From Pseudomonadota bacterium (GTDB taxonomy: Bacteria > Pseudomonadota > Alphaproteobacteria > Rhizobiales > Xanthobacteraceae), in assembly GCA_023387735.1 (NCBI GenBank), contig JAEWHP010000044.1, forward strand, positions 62,001-126,000: a stretch of 64,000 nt of DNA, written 5' to 3'. The stretch's first letter is position 1, and every line of letters begins with the position of its first letter. A program made the translations under genes and the position numbers. Shown here piece by piece: positions 16,563-25,924 of this stretch. Under the pieces are notes generated by a model, which was not told the DNA's origin, searched no databases, and was given only the letters and a program-made list of their open reading frames with translations.

Positions 16563-17258
16563 TTAGCTCGGTTGGTCGGGCTTTGGCTTGCGCAGGAGAT
16601 AGGTACCGTGCAGCGGCGCGTGGTAGTCGACCGATTCCAGCGTGAAGCCGATATCGGTCAGCATGCGCTCGATCACCCAGCCGAAGGTCGAGTATTCGTC
16701 GCGCATATGGGTGACCACGCTGTCACGCTCGAAATCGTGGTTCTTGATCGAAAAATCCGCCCACTGTTCGACATTGCGCTCGGTGCCGTCGGGCATGCTG
16801 ACGAAGACGATGTCGCGCAGGTAGAAATTGGCGCCGGGCTTCAGCGCCGCGTGGATCCGCGCCAGCGCCACCGCCTTCCAGAAGTCGGGCAGATGGTGCA
16901 GCGTGAACTCGCTGACGATCAGGTCGTAGGAATTCGGCTCGTAGGCGAAGCTCAGCATGCCGGCCGGCTGGGTGCGGATCGCCACGCGGCGGTCGCGGGC
17001 CTGGATGTTGGCGAGCGCAAGCATCGCCGGCGAAATGTCGATGGCGTCGACTTCGGCCCCCATCATCGCCGCCTCGCAGGCCAGCACGCCGTTGCCGCAG
17101 CCGATATCGGCCACCCGCCAGCCCTTCTGCACGCCGAGCATGTTCAGCGCCGCGCGCGCGCGCTGGTCGCTGTCGTCATGCCGGTCGTAGATCGAGGCGA
17201 CCGCGGTATCGAGGCCGAGTTGCCGTCTTTGATTGTAGTACCAGTCCCGCGCCAGCAT
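16563..17258 (-). CDS. Class I SAM-dependent methyltransferase
   Basis: 231 aa. Motif I is RVADIGCGNGVLACEAA (about residues 49-65), followed by the acidic end of strand 2 (VDAIDIS) and SEFTLHHLPDFWKA. Start MLARDWYYNQRRQLG. It begins three bases after the ilvH stop, so it is translated with ilvH. What it methylates is not evident; position in an amino-acid operon may be incidental. Confidence 0.85.
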   Translation of the reverse strand: MLARDWYYNQRRQLGLDTAVASIYDRHDDSDQRARAALNMLGVQKGWRVADIGCGNGVLACEAAMMGAEVDAIDISPAMLALANIQARDRRVAIRTQPAGMLSFAYEPNSYDLIVSEFTLHHLPDFWKAVALARIHAALKPGANFYLRDIVFVSMPDGTERNVEQWADFSIKNHDFERDSVVTHMRDEYSTFGWVIERMLTDIGFTLESVDYHAPLHGTYLLRKPKPDQPS

Positions 17259-17261
17259 GGT

Positions 17262-17804
17262 TCACATCCCTTCAGGCCCGCGTCCGATCGCGGCAACGCC
17301 GGTGCGCGACACCTCGACAAGGCCGAGGGGGCGCATCAGATCTATGAATTGACTGATTTTCGCCGAATTGCCTGTGATCTCGAACACAAAGCTCTCGATC
17401 GTGGCGTCGATGACGCGGGCACGGAACGCATCCGCCAGCCGCAGCGCCTCGACGCGGTGGTCGCCGCCGCCCCGCACCTTCACCATCGCCAGTTCCCGCT
17501 CGATGGATCGGCCGGTCAGCGTCATGTCGACGACGCGATAGACCGGCACCATGCGGTCGAGCTGGTGCTTGATCTGCTCGATCACCATCGGCGTCCCGGT
17601 GGTGACGATGGTGATGCGGGAGAGATGTTTCTGGCTTTCGGTTTCGGAAACCGTGAGGCTTTCGATGTTGTAGCCGCGGCCGGAAAACAGCCCGATCACG
17701 CGCGCGAGCACGCCCGGCTCGTTCTGCACGAGAACCGACAGCGTGTGCGACTCGTTCGGATCGTGACGCTCTTCCAGGAAGTAGGCCGATGCGGGCTGGT
17801 TCAT
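17262..17804 (-). CDS. ilvH: Acetolactate synthase small subunit
   Basis: 180 aa from the ATG at 17804 (MNQPASAYF); six extra residues to 17822 are less likely. The ACT domain is clear (HTLSVLVQNEPGVLARVIGLFSGRGYN, residues about 20-46) with the NIESLTVSETE and ITIVTTGTP segments, then the C-terminal domain. It binds valine and regulates the catalytic IlvB subunit, here two genes upstream. A repeat and a threonine-dehydratase-like gene lie between ilvB and ilvH, an unusual spacing. Confidence 0.95.
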   Translation of the reverse strand: MNQPASAYFLEERHDPNESHTLSVLVQNEPGVLARVIGLFSGRGYNIESLTVSETESQKHLSRITIVTTGTPMVIEQIKHQLDRMVPVYRVVDMTLTGRSIERELAMVKVRGGGDHRVEALRLADAFRARVIDATIESFVFEITGNSAKISQFIDLMRPLGLVEVSRTGVAAIGRGPEGM

Positions 17805-17830
17805 CTTAGGTCCCCTCAACATTCTCAGTT

Positions 17831-17930
17831 GTCATGCCCGCGAAGGCGGGCATCCAGTAATCGCCGGCGTCTCGAACCGATCGAGAAGCCGCGGCGTACT
17901 GGATCGTCCGGTCAAGCCGGACGATGACAG
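17831..17930. repeat. Intergenic repeat, family B, copy 1
   Basis: Two linked hairpins: GTCATGCCCGCGAAGGCGGGCATCCAG at the left and GGATCGTCCGGTCAAGCCGGACGATGACAG at the right, joined by GCGGCGTACT. Similar units are at 18966 and 23818. Confidence 0.8.
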
Positions 17931-17957
17931 CGAAATACTCGGCTCGCGTTCGTGGCA

Positions 17958-18944
17958 TCAAGCCAACGCCCTTTCACCGACGGCGACAGCGTCCGTTCCA
18001 ATCCACTTGCGAAACAGATCGAAATCGATATTGCCGCCGGACAGGATCAGGCCGACGCGCTTGCCGGCGAGTTTCGACCTCTCCTGCAGCGCCGCGGCCA
18101 GCGGGGCTGCGCCCGCGCCCTCGGCGAGATTGTGCGTATCGGTCCAGTAGGCGCGGATAGCCGCGGCAACTTCGTCGTCGGTCACCAGCACGATGCGCGA
18201 GGTGCCCTTGCGGATGATGTCGAGTGCTTCCGGGTCCGGAATCCGGGTCGCCATGCCGTCGGCCAGCGTGTTGCTGGTTTCGGTGGTCACGACCTTCCCG
18301 GCCGCGAACGACAGCGCATAGGACGGCGCTTCGGTCGACTGCACGCCGACGATCTCGGTTTTCAGCCCGAGCAGGTCGCGCGCCATGATGCAGCCGCAGA
18401 TGCCGGAGCCCTGCCCGATCGGCACAAAGAGCACATCGAGATCGGGCGCCGCGCGCAGCAATTCGAGCGCATAGGTCGCGACGCCGAGCACGAGATCCGG
18501 ATGGAACGACGGCACCATATGCAGGCCGGCGAACTGGGCGCGGCGCTCGGCTTCCTCGCGCGCGGCCTGAAAATCCTCGCCGTGCTCGACCAGTTCGGCG
18601 CCAAACGCGCGCATCGCGCGGTTCTTCTCGACCGAATTGCCCCGCGGCACATAGATCACGGCCGGCACGCCGTGGCGGCCGGCCGCAAATGCCAGGCTCT
18701 GCCCGTGATTGCCGCGCGTGGCGGAGATGATCCCGGGCGTGTTCGGGCGCTCCCGCTTCAGCCGGTCCAAATAGACCAGTCCACCGCGCACCTTGAAGGC
18801 GCCGATCGGCGTGTGGTTCTCGTGCTTGACCACGACGTGAGCGCCGAGCCGCTGCGCCAACAGCGGCCAGACATGCGCCGGCGTCGGCGGCACCGCCTGC
18901 CCCACGATCCCATGTGCGCGCTCGAGTTCGACGAGGTCAAACAC
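17958..18944 (-). CDS. PLP-dependent threonine dehydratase-like protein
   Basis: 328 aa, fold type II. GTG at 18944 follows AGAGGAT by six bases and gives the start VFDLVELERAHG; the frame upstream is repeat DNA. The PLP lysine is in HTPIGAFKVRGG, the phosphate loop is SGGNID near the C-terminus, and ATRGNHGQSLAFAA is the substrate Asn loop. There is no C-terminal ACT/regulatory domain, so it would be a short catabolic-type enzyme. Its place between ilvB and ilvH suggests it feeds 2-oxobutyrate to acetohydroxybutyrate synthesis. A hydroxyaspartate or other amino-acid lyase role cannot be excluded. Confidence 0.83.
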   Translation of the reverse strand: MFDLVELERAHGIVGQAVPPTPAHVWPLLAQRLGAHVVVKHENHTPIGAFKVRGGLVYLDRLKRERPNTPGIISATRGNHGQSLAFAAGRHGVPAVIYVPRGNSVEKNRAMRAFGAELVEHGEDFQAAREEAERRAQFAGLHMVPSFHPDLVLGVATYALELLRAAPDLDVLFVPIGQGSGICGCIMARDLLGLKTEIVGVQSTEAPSYALSFAAGKVVTTETSNTLADGMATRIPDPEALDIIRKGTSRIVLVTDDEVAAAIRAYWTDTHNLAEGAGAAPLAAALQERSKLAGKRVGLILSGGNIDFDLFRKWIGTDAVAVGERALA

Positions 18945-18965
18945 GTTTCTATCCTCTTGCGTGCT

Positions 18966-19067
18966 CGTCGTCCCCGCGAAGGCGGGGACCCGGTATTCCA
19001 GAGACGTTCGAGCAAGCCCGAAACGCCGCGGCGTACTGGATCGCCCGGTCAAGCCGGGCGATGACAG
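18966..19067. repeat. Intergenic repeat, family B, copy 2
   Basis: CGTCGTCCCCGCGAAGGCGGGGACC, then TATTCCAGAGACG, GCCGCGGCGTACTGGATCG and CCCGGTCAAGCCGGGCGATGACAG. Same layout as the copy at 17831, with compensating changes in the stems, so pairing is conserved. Confidence 0.8.
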
Positions 19068-19102
19068 CGGAATTTGTGGCCGGCGTTCTCATACCCACAT
19101 CC

Positions 19103-20878
19103 TCACACCAGCGCCTTGCCGCCGGCGAAGGCCGCGGCGGTGGCTTCGTCGGTCGCTTCCACCGGCAGGAGCATTTCGTTGTGCGCCTTGCCGGACGGAA
19201 TCATCGGGAAGCAGTTTTCCAGCGTCGCCACGCGGCAATCGAACAGCACCGGGCGCTTGACGCTGATCATCTCCTTCAGCGCGCCGTCGAGATCGCCGGG
19301 CTTGATCGCCTGCAGGCCGACGCAGCCATACGCATCCGCGAGCTTGACGAAATCCGGCAGCGCTTCGGAGTACGAATGCGACAGCCGGTTGCCGTGCAGC
19401 AGTTGCTGCCACTGACGCACCATGCCCATGTACTGGTTGTTGAGGATGAAGATCTTGATTGGCAGTTCATACTGAACGGCCGTCGACATTTCCTGCATCG
19501 TCATCTGCACCGAGGCGTCGCCGGCGATGTCGATCACGAGGCTGTCGGGATGCGCGACCTGCACGCCGAGCGCGGCCGGCAGGCCGTAGCCCATGGTGCC
19601 GAGACCGCCCGACGTCATCCAGCGATGCGGCTCCTCGAAGCCGTAGAACTGCGCCGCCCACATCTGGTGCTGGCCGACCTCGGTCGTGATGTAGGTGTCG
19701 CGGCCGCGGGTCGCCGCGAACAGCCGTTCGATGGCGTATTGCGGCAGGATGATATCGTTGTTCTTCTTGTAGGCGAGCGAATTGCGCGCGCGCCACACCG
19801 CGATCTCCTGCCACCAGGCCTTGATGTCGGGCTTCTTCGCTTCCGCCTTGAACACCTGCAGCAGGTCGCCCATCACGTTGGCGGCGTCGCCGATGATCGG
19901 CACGTCGACGCGGATGTTCTTGTTGATCGAGGACGGATCGATGTCGATGTGAATCTTCTTCGAGCCCGGCGAGAACGCGTCGACGCGACCGGTGATGCGG
20001 TCGTCGAAGCGCGCGCCGACGCACAGCATGACGTCGCAATCATGCATCGCCATGTTGGCCTCGTAGGTGCCGTGCATGCCGAGCATACCGAGCCAGTTCT
20101 TGCCGCTCGCCGGATAGGCGCCGAGGCCCATCAGCGTCGAGGTGATCGGAAAGCCCGTGGCCTCGACCAGGTCGCGCAGCAGTTTTGATGCTTCGGCGCC
20201 GGAATTGATGACGCCGCCGCCGGAATAGATCACCGGGCGCCTGGCCGATGCCAGCAGCGCCACGGCCTTGCGGATCTGCGCCGCGTCGCCCTTCAGCCGC
20301 GGCGTGTAGGAGACGTGCACGTCGGACTTGCGCGGCGGATGATAGGTACCGACCGCGAACTGCACGTCCTTCGGCACGTCGACCAGCACCGGACCGGGGC
20401 GGCCTGAAGTGGCGACATAGAACGCCTCATGCAGGACCTTGGCGAGATCATTGACGTCGCGCACCAGCCAGTTGTGCTTGGTGCAGGGACGCGTGATGCC
20501 GACGGTGTCGCATTCCTGGAACGCGTCGTTGCCGATCAGATGCGTCGGGACCTGCCCGGTGATGCAGACCAGCGGGATCGAATCCATCAGCGCGTCCGTC
20601 AGCGGCGTCACCATGTTGGTGGCGCCGGGGCCCGAGGTCACCAGCACCACGCCCGGCTTGCCGGTCGAGCGCGCATAGCCTTCGGCGGCGTGACCGGCGC
20701 CCTGCTCGTGCCGAACCAGGATGTGCTCGACCTCGCTCTGCTGGAAAATCTCGTCATAGATCGGAAGCACCGCGCCGCCGGGATAGCCGAACAGGTGCTG
20801 GACGCCATGATCGATGAGCGCGCGCACGATCATCGCGGCGCCGGTCATCTGGTTCGGATCGTGGCTATTGTCGGTCAT
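19103..20878 (-). CDS. ilvB: Acetolactate synthase large (catalytic) subunit
   Basis: 591 aa from ATG 20878, preceded by CAGGAG. ThDP enzyme joining two pyruvates, or pyruvate and 2-oxobutyrate. The catalytic Glu is in ILVRHEQGAGHAAEGYARS; RPGPVLVDVPKDVQ and the ThDP/Mg motif GDASVQMTMQEMSTA...NNQYMGMV are intact. It is the first gene of the ilv group and is preceded by a leader peptide and attenuator. Its regulatory subunit IlvH is encoded downstream. Confidence 0.97.
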   Translation of the reverse strand: MTDNSHDPNQMTGAAMIVRALIDHGVQHLFGYPGGAVLPIYDEIFQQSEVEHILVRHEQGAGHAAEGYARSTGKPGVVLVTSGPGATNMVTPLTDALMDSIPLVCITGQVPTHLIGNDAFQECDTVGITRPCTKHNWLVRDVNDLAKVLHEAFYVATSGRPGPVLVDVPKDVQFAVGTYHPPRKSDVHVSYTPRLKGDAAQIRKAVALLASARRPVIYSGGGVINSGAEASKLLRDLVEATGFPITSTLMGLGAYPASGKNWLGMLGMHGTYEANMAMHDCDVMLCVGARFDDRITGRVDAFSPGSKKIHIDIDPSSINKNIRVDVPIIGDAANVMGDLLQVFKAEAKKPDIKAWWQEIAVWRARNSLAYKKNNDIILPQYAIERLFAATRGRDTYITTEVGQHQMWAAQFYGFEEPHRWMTSGGLGTMGYGLPAALGVQVAHPDSLVIDIAGDASVQMTMQEMSTAVQYELPIKIFILNNQYMGMVRQWQQLLHGNRLSHSYSEALPDFVKLADAYGCVGLQAIKPGDLDGALKEMISVKRPVLFDCRVATLENCFPMIPSGKAHNEMLLPVEATDEATAAAFAGGKALV

Positions 20879-20946
20879 GACGTACTCCTGACTTGCTCCG
20901 GATGCGCTGTTGCCAGCGGCTTCTTCAAGTGTCTGTTTCGGGAAAT

Positions 20947-20968
20947 AAAAAAGGGCCCCAGAGGCCCC
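20947..20968 (-). terminator. ilvB attenuator terminator hairpin
   Basis: On the minus strand GGGCC-TCTGG-GGCCC is followed by six T, ending about 70 bases before the ilvB start. Its left arm overlaps GGCCTC, which can instead pair with GAGGCC at 20993-20998 to make an antiterminator. Confidence 0.82.
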
Positions 20969-20970
20969 AT

Positions 20971-21018
20971 GCACACCGCCTGGTTTCGGGATGGCCTCAG
21001 CCACCCCCGGCGGTGCGC
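20971..21018 (-). promoter_or_regulatory. ilvB attenuator alternative stems
   Basis: GGGGTGGC (21000-21007) pairs with GCCATCCC (20988-20995) with the leader stop codon in the loop. GCGCACCGCC (21009-21018) can also pair with GGCGGTGTGC (20971-20980). These exclude or allow the GAGGCC/GGCCTC antiterminator, the usual logic of ribosome-mediated attenuation. Confidence 0.7.
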
Positions 21019-21062
21019 CTGGGTACGACTACGATAACGAGTTTGGTAATAATATTACGCAT
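20997..21062 (-). CDS. ilvB leader peptide
   Basis: A 21-codon frame starting ATG at 21062 and ending TGA at 20997. Ten of residues 4-13 region are the regulatory kind: Ile4, Ile5, Leu8, Val9, Ile10, Val11, Val12, Val13, then PRRTAGGG. The stop lies inside the first attenuator stem. Ribosome stalling at the Ile/Val codons when charged tRNA is scarce would favour read-through into ilvB. Too short for gene finders; recognised from composition and the terminator downstream. Confidence 0.85.
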   Translation of the reverse strand: MRNIITKLVIVVVPRRTAGGG

Positions 21063-21220
21063 TTTGCGGCTCGAACTTGCCAAAGGTTGCGCGGTTATAC
21101 CGCCCGGTCCCGGGAAGTCAAGGGAAGGACGCCGATAACGCTATTTTCGCAGCTTAGCGGGGTTCCCGGCATTCGGCGAGTGTTTTTGCGGGCACCAAAG
21201 CGCATGGCTGACGCCCCAGT

Positions 21221-21607
21221 TCACGCGTGCGCGCGGGCGAGGTCATACGGGGCTGCCAATGCCTCGATCGGGAGATTCCACTCCGTGCTGATGGTGCGGA
21301 TCATATCCAGCGTCAGGGGCCGGATACGATTCAATACTTCAGACGCGCGATTTCGGCCGATCAGCCTGGCCAATTCCGCTTGCGACCTGCCCATGGATTC
21401 GATCGCAAAATGCAGCATATCCACGGGATCGCCATGCTTTGCCGAGAAGTGCTTATCTTCGTAAGCCTTGATAAGCATCGACAAAACCTCGAAACGGTCA
21501 CCATCCGCCGTGCCGGGCTTCGGCTCGGAGTCGAAATAACGCGACACCTCGCGGATCGCCCATTCGTAGTCCTGTTCATTGCGGAGAGGCTTTACATCCA
21601 TCATCAC
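21221..21607 (-). CDS. higA: HigA-type antitoxin (helix-turn-helix)
   Basis: 128 aa; start is one of three consecutive ATG codons, the first overlapping the higB stop by four bases. The N-terminal half (LRNEQDYEWAIREVSRYFDSEP) is the antitoxin dimer/toxin-binding part seen in HigA; the C-terminal half has the HTH MGRSQAELARLIGRNRASEVLNRIRPLTLDMI. It neutralises HigB and represses the operon, probably through the inverted repeat upstream. Toxin-first order is typical of HigBA. Confidence 0.85.
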   Translation of the reverse strand: MMMDVKPLRNEQDYEWAIREVSRYFDSEPKPGTADGDRFEVLSMLIKAYEDKHFSAKHGDPVDMLHFAIESMGRSQAELARLIGRNRASEVLNRIRPLTLDMIRTISTEWNLPIEALAAPYDLARAHA

Positions 21608-21906
21608 ACCGTCTCCGCGTCTATGCCGTCATATTCCGAATGCGTGCCGACAAACTTGATGAGCGCCGTTCTGAACTTGAATGAAAAGTGGACGACAAGC
21701 CGATATTTGTTGCCGCCGATATCGAAGATGGCCCTGTTGTCTCCGACGAAGTCCACATTGTTTCCGAAAGCTCTCTTCAGGTCCGCCGGGCCACTCCATT
21801 CACCTCTGGAAACGATTTGATACCAGGTGCCGAGCGGCCGCTCGGCTTGAGGGTATCGCTCCCAGAAGGCTCGAAGTGCCTTCCTTGCTATCACATTCAT
21901 AGCCAT
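21604..21906 (-). CDS. higB: HigB-type toxin (mRNA interferase)
   Basis: 100 aa, or 98 from the second ATG at 21900 (MNVIARKALRAFW). The segment GNNVDFVGDNRAIFDIGGNKYRLVV and the end IKFVGTHSEYDGID are the characteristic HigB motifs of the RelE-like fold; these toxins cut mRNA on the ribosome. Full length, no disruption. It precedes its antitoxin with four-base overlap. Confidence 0.88.
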   Translation of the reverse strand: MAMNVIARKALRAFWERYPQAERPLGTWYQIVSRGEWSGPADLKRAFGNNVDFVGDNRAIFDIGGNKYRLVVHFSFKFRTALIKFVGTHSEYDGIDAETV

Positions 21907-21910
21907 ACCG

Positions 21911-21953
21911 TGTTCCCACTACGGGATCAATCGAAATTCCCGCCATGGGAACA
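21911..21953. promoter_or_regulatory. Inverted repeat upstream of higBA, candidate operator
   Basis: TGTTCCC at 21911-21917 is the exact complement of GGGAACA at 21947-21953, and inner parts CGGGA and TTCCCG also pair. It starts five bases upstream of the toxin gene, where a HigBA complex would be expected to bind. Confidence 0.55.
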
Positions 21954-21967
21954 GAGTGAACAGCTAG

Positions 21968-22898
21968 TTACTTCTGACCGCACCTTTCCGCCCACCCCCT
22001 CGCCGCTTCCGGCGCCACCCATTCGAACTCCGGAAGCTGGTGCCGGAACCAGGTGAACTGGCGCTTGGCATAGTGGCGGGTGTCCGCGCGGCTGATTTCG
22101 GCGGCCTGGTCGCGGGTGATTTCACCGCGCAAATGGCGGGTGAGCGCCGGCACGCCGTGGGCCTTCATCGCCGGCAGCAGGGGATCGAGTTCGCGCGCGG
22201 CCAGCTCCGCGACCTCCTCCAGCGCGCCTGCGGCCAGCATCGCATCGAACCGCGCATCTATCCGGGCGTAGAGTTGGTCGCGCTCCGGCGCGAGAAATAT
22301 GGCGGAGAATTCGCTCCGAGGCAGCAGCGGCGGCAGGCCTTCGCGGTGCCAGTCGGTCAGAGCGCGGCCGGTAGCCTCGATCACCTCCAGCGCGCGCGCG
22401 ATACGGGTGCGGTCGCGCGGCTTCAGGCGCTCGGCCGATACAGGATCCCACCTCGCCAGTTCGGCGTGCAGTGCCTCGACGCCGTCGTGCTCCAGACGCG
22501 CGCGAACGGCTTCGCGCACTTCGGGGGGTATCGGCGGCACCGCGGACAGGCCGTGCGTCAGCGCCCTGAAATACAGGCCGGAACCGCCGACGAAGATCGG
22601 CAGCCGCCCTTCTGCGCGGGCCTCCGACAGCACCTTGGCGGCATCCGCAACCCAGGCGCCCGCCGAGTAATTCACCGACGCGTCGACATGGCCGTAGAGC
22701 CGGTGCGGTACCCGCGCTTCTTCCTCCGCGGTCGGCCGCGCGGTGATGACGCGCAGGTCGCGATAGACCTGCTTGGAATCGGTATTGATGATCACGCCGC
22801 CGACGTTTTGGGCAAGCTCCAGCGCCAGCGCCGACTTGCCGCTGGCGGTCGGCCCTGCGATAAGCACGGCCTTGCCCGAAACTGGCGAATGTGCCCGC

Positions 22899-22900
<2 letters not shown>
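21968..22900 (-). CDS. miaA: tRNA dimethylallyltransferase
   Basis: 310 aa from ATG 22900 (MRAHSPVSGKAVLIAGPTASGKS). It adds the dimethylallyl group to A37 of tRNAs reading UNN codons. The P-loop GPTASGKS, INTDSKQVYRDLRVITARPT and the SGLYFRALTHGLS segment are family marks. A much longer upstream frame on this strand is antisense to serB and is not part of the gene. Its start codon and that of serB occupy the same CATG. Confidence 0.95.
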
Positions 22901-23804
<904 letters not shown>

Positions 23805-23817
23805 CCTCTAGTCTAGC

Positions 23818-23920
23818 CGTCATCACCCGCGAAAGCGGGTGATCCAGTATTCCAGAGACGTCAGCTACAGAACCGAACGGCTGCGGCGTACTGGATACTC
23901 CGCCTTCGCGGAGTATGCCA
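23818..23920. repeat. Intergenic repeat, family B, copy 3 (variant right half)
   Basis: CGTCATCACCCGCGAAAGCGGGTGATCCAG, TATTCCAGAGACG and GCTGCGGCGTACTGGAT match the other copies, but the right hairpin is replaced by TACTCCGCCTTCGCGGAGTA, another stem of similar size. It lies between convergent serB and degP and could serve both as a terminator. Confidence 0.75.
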
Positions 23921-23952
23921 GCCGACGTAGGTGTCGTGCGCCCGTAACTACC

Positions 23953-25464
23953 CTACTGCACGCTCAGCGCCACGAAGCGCAGCTCGCCTTCACCGTTGGC
24001 GACCAGCAGCAGGACCGACTTCTTGCCGTCCTTCTTGAGCTGATCGACGCGCTTTTTGATGTCGGCGGCGTTGGTCACCGCTTCCTGCGCCACCTCGACG
24101 ATGACGTCGCCGGCCGAGAGGCGCTTTTCGGCGGCATCGGAGGAATTGTCGACGCCGGTGATGACGACGCCCTTCACGCTCTCCTTGATCTTGAACCGGG
24201 TGCGCAGATCCTTGCTCAGCGCGGCGAGATCGAGGCCGAGCGCCTTCTGCGTCACCAGCTTCTCCGGCGGATCTTCCTTGGCCTTGGCGGCGGCCTGCTG
24301 CACCTTCTCGTTATCCTCGAGGCGGCCGAGCTTGACCTTGCGGGTCTCCTCGTTGCCCTTGCGGATGACCACGACGTCGACTTCCTTGCCGACTGCAGTG
24401 TCGGCCACGGCGCGCGACAGATCCTTTGGATCCTTGACGTCCTTGCCGTCGAACTTGACGACCACGTCGCCCGGCTCGATGCCGGCGGGCTTTGCCGGCC
24501 CCTTGTCGTCGACGCCGGCGACCAGCGCGCCGCGGGCGGGTTTGATGCTGAGGCTTTCGGCGATCTCCTCGGTGACCTGCTGGATCCGAACGCCGAGCCA
24601 GCCGCGGCGCAATTCGCCGAACTGCTGGAGTTGATCGACCACGCGGGACACCGTCTTCGACGGCACCGCGAAGCCGAGGCCGATCGAACCGCCGGTCGGC
24701 GAGATGATCAGCGTGTTGACGCCGACCACTTCGCCTTCGAGGTTGAACAACGGACCGCCGGAATTGCCGCGGTTGATGGAGGCGTCGGTCTGGATGTAGC
24801 TGTCGTACGGCCCCTGGCTGATGTCGCGGTTGCGCGCCGACACGATGCCGGCCGTGACCGAACCGCCGAGGCTGAACGGATTGCCGATCGCGATCACCCA
24901 CTCGCCGAGCCGCAGCTTGTCGGAATCGCCGAACTTGACCGCGACCAGCGGCTTCACCGGCTTGAACTTCAGCACCGCGATGTCGGTCTTCTTGTCGACG
25001 CCGACCAGTTCGGCCTTGATCTTGGTGCCGTCGTTCATGATCACGTTGATCTCGTCGGCGTCGGCGATGACGTGATTGTTGGTGACGACGATGCCGGCGG
25101 GATCGATGATGAAACCGGAGCCGAGCGAATTGGTCTTGCGGCGCTGCATTTCGCCGCTCTTGTCGCCGTCCTTGGGGCCGCCGCCGCGCCGGTTCTTGAA
25201 GAAGTCGTCGAAGAACTCCTCGAACGGCGAACCCGGCGGCAATTGCGGCATCGCCTCCCTGTTGCTGCCACCGCCCTTGGCCTCGACGTTCTGCGAGGTC
25301 GAGATGTTGACGACGGAATCGATCACCTTCTCGGCGATGTCGGCGATGCCGTCCGGCCCGCGCGCGCTGACCGGCGCCGCCGTCAGCATGCTGGCGGCAC
25401 CGAACGCGATGGCAATCCCCATCAGGCGCAGGCGACTGGTCAAGGCGGGTCTGGCACCGGTCAT
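23953..25464 (-). CDS. Periplasmic serine protease/chaperone, Do (DegP/MucD) type
   Basis: 503 aa from ATG 25464. A signal peptide (residues 1-35, cut near APVSA/R) leads to a trypsin-like domain with His in VTNNHVIAD, Asp in KKTDIAVLK and Ser in NRGNSGGPLF, followed by two PDZ domains (around GWLGVRIQQV and the last 90 residues). The linker between signal and protease holds a GGGPKDGDKSGE loop. It degrades or refolds envelope proteins. It closes the hflK-hflC-DUF2065 group, a common alphaproteobacterial arrangement for envelope quality control. Confidence 0.95.
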   Translation of the reverse strand: MTGARPALTSRLRLMGIAIAFGAASMLTAAPVSARGPDGIADIAEKVIDSVVNISTSQNVEAKGGGSNREAMPQLPPGSPFEEFFDDFFKNRRGGGPKDGDKSGEMQRRKTNSLGSGFIIDPAGIVVTNNHVIADADEINVIMNDGTKIKAELVGVDKKTDIAVLKFKPVKPLVAVKFGDSDKLRLGEWVIAIGNPFSLGGSVTAGIVSARNRDISQGPYDSYIQTDASINRGNSGGPLFNLEGEVVGVNTLIISPTGGSIGLGFAVPSKTVSRVVDQLQQFGELRRGWLGVRIQQVTEEIAESLSIKPARGALVAGVDDKGPAKPAGIEPGDVVVKFDGKDVKDPKDLSRAVADTAVGKEVDVVVIRKGNEETRKVKLGRLEDNEKVQQAAAKAKEDPPEKLVTQKALGLDLAALSKDLRTRFKIKESVKGVVITGVDNSSDAAEKRLSAGDVIVEVAQEAVTNAADIKKRVDQLKKDGKKSVLLLVANGEGELRFVALSVQ

Positions 25465-25626
25465 GTCGGCTAGTCTCCAAAGGGATGGAATTTGGCACCA
25501 CAGTGCGCCCGAACGGGGCCGAGGCGCAAGCATCTGCGCTGAGCATTCCCGCAAAAAGCTGACTTCCTGCGGCTCACGATTTCGTTGACGCCACAGGTAT
25601 TTGTGGCCGCTTTCGTAGCTCGAGCG

Positions 25627-25827
25627 CTAGCGCCGGACGAACCAGATCAGCAGCAATCCCACCACCGCCGACCCGATGCCGACGATACGCAAAATATTGT
25701 CCGGTGTCGCCAGCGCGCTCTTCATGGCCCGGCGCATCCAGGCCGGGCTCGCCGCGAACATCAGGCCTTCCAGGACGAACAGAATTCCAAGGCCGATGAG
25801 GAAGTCGGCAAACGCTATGGACCTCAT
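25627..25827 (-). CDS. DUF2065 small membrane protein (YjeT-like)
   Basis: 66 aa with two hydrophobic helices: FADFLIGLGILFVLEGLMFA and IVGIGSAVVGLLLIWFVRR, and the central SPAWMRRAMK. This is the full length of the DUF2065 family, which is almost always found beside hflC/hflK and degP as here. Function unknown; inferred to be an accessory of the HflKC complex. Confidence 0.88.
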   Translation of the reverse strand: MRSIAFADFLIGLGILFVLEGLMFAASPAWMRRAMKSALATPDNILRIVGIGSAVVGLLLIWFVRR

Positions 25828-25868
25828 CGGACAACACCCCCCCGTTTATCATCGCTTCTTATTTGACG

Positions 25869-25895
25869 GAGGCGACGCGGAGCCCGCGTCGCCTC
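25869..25895 (-). repeat. Intercistronic 12-bp hairpin between hflC and DUF2065
   Basis: GAGGCGACGCGG and CCGCGTCGCCTC form a perfect twelve-pair stem with a three-base loop. No T-run follows on the minus strand, so it is more likely an mRNA stabiliser or partial attenuator than a full terminator. Confidence 0.6.
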
Positions 25896-25924
25896 GATAA
25901 CTTCAGAATGTAGCCGCCCGCCCG

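Noticed and set aside
14508..19067. Palindromic repeats as a CRISPR array or transposon ends
   Set aside because: Copies are scattered, not regularly spaced, without spacers or nearby cas or transposase genes, and without flanking target duplications that I can see.
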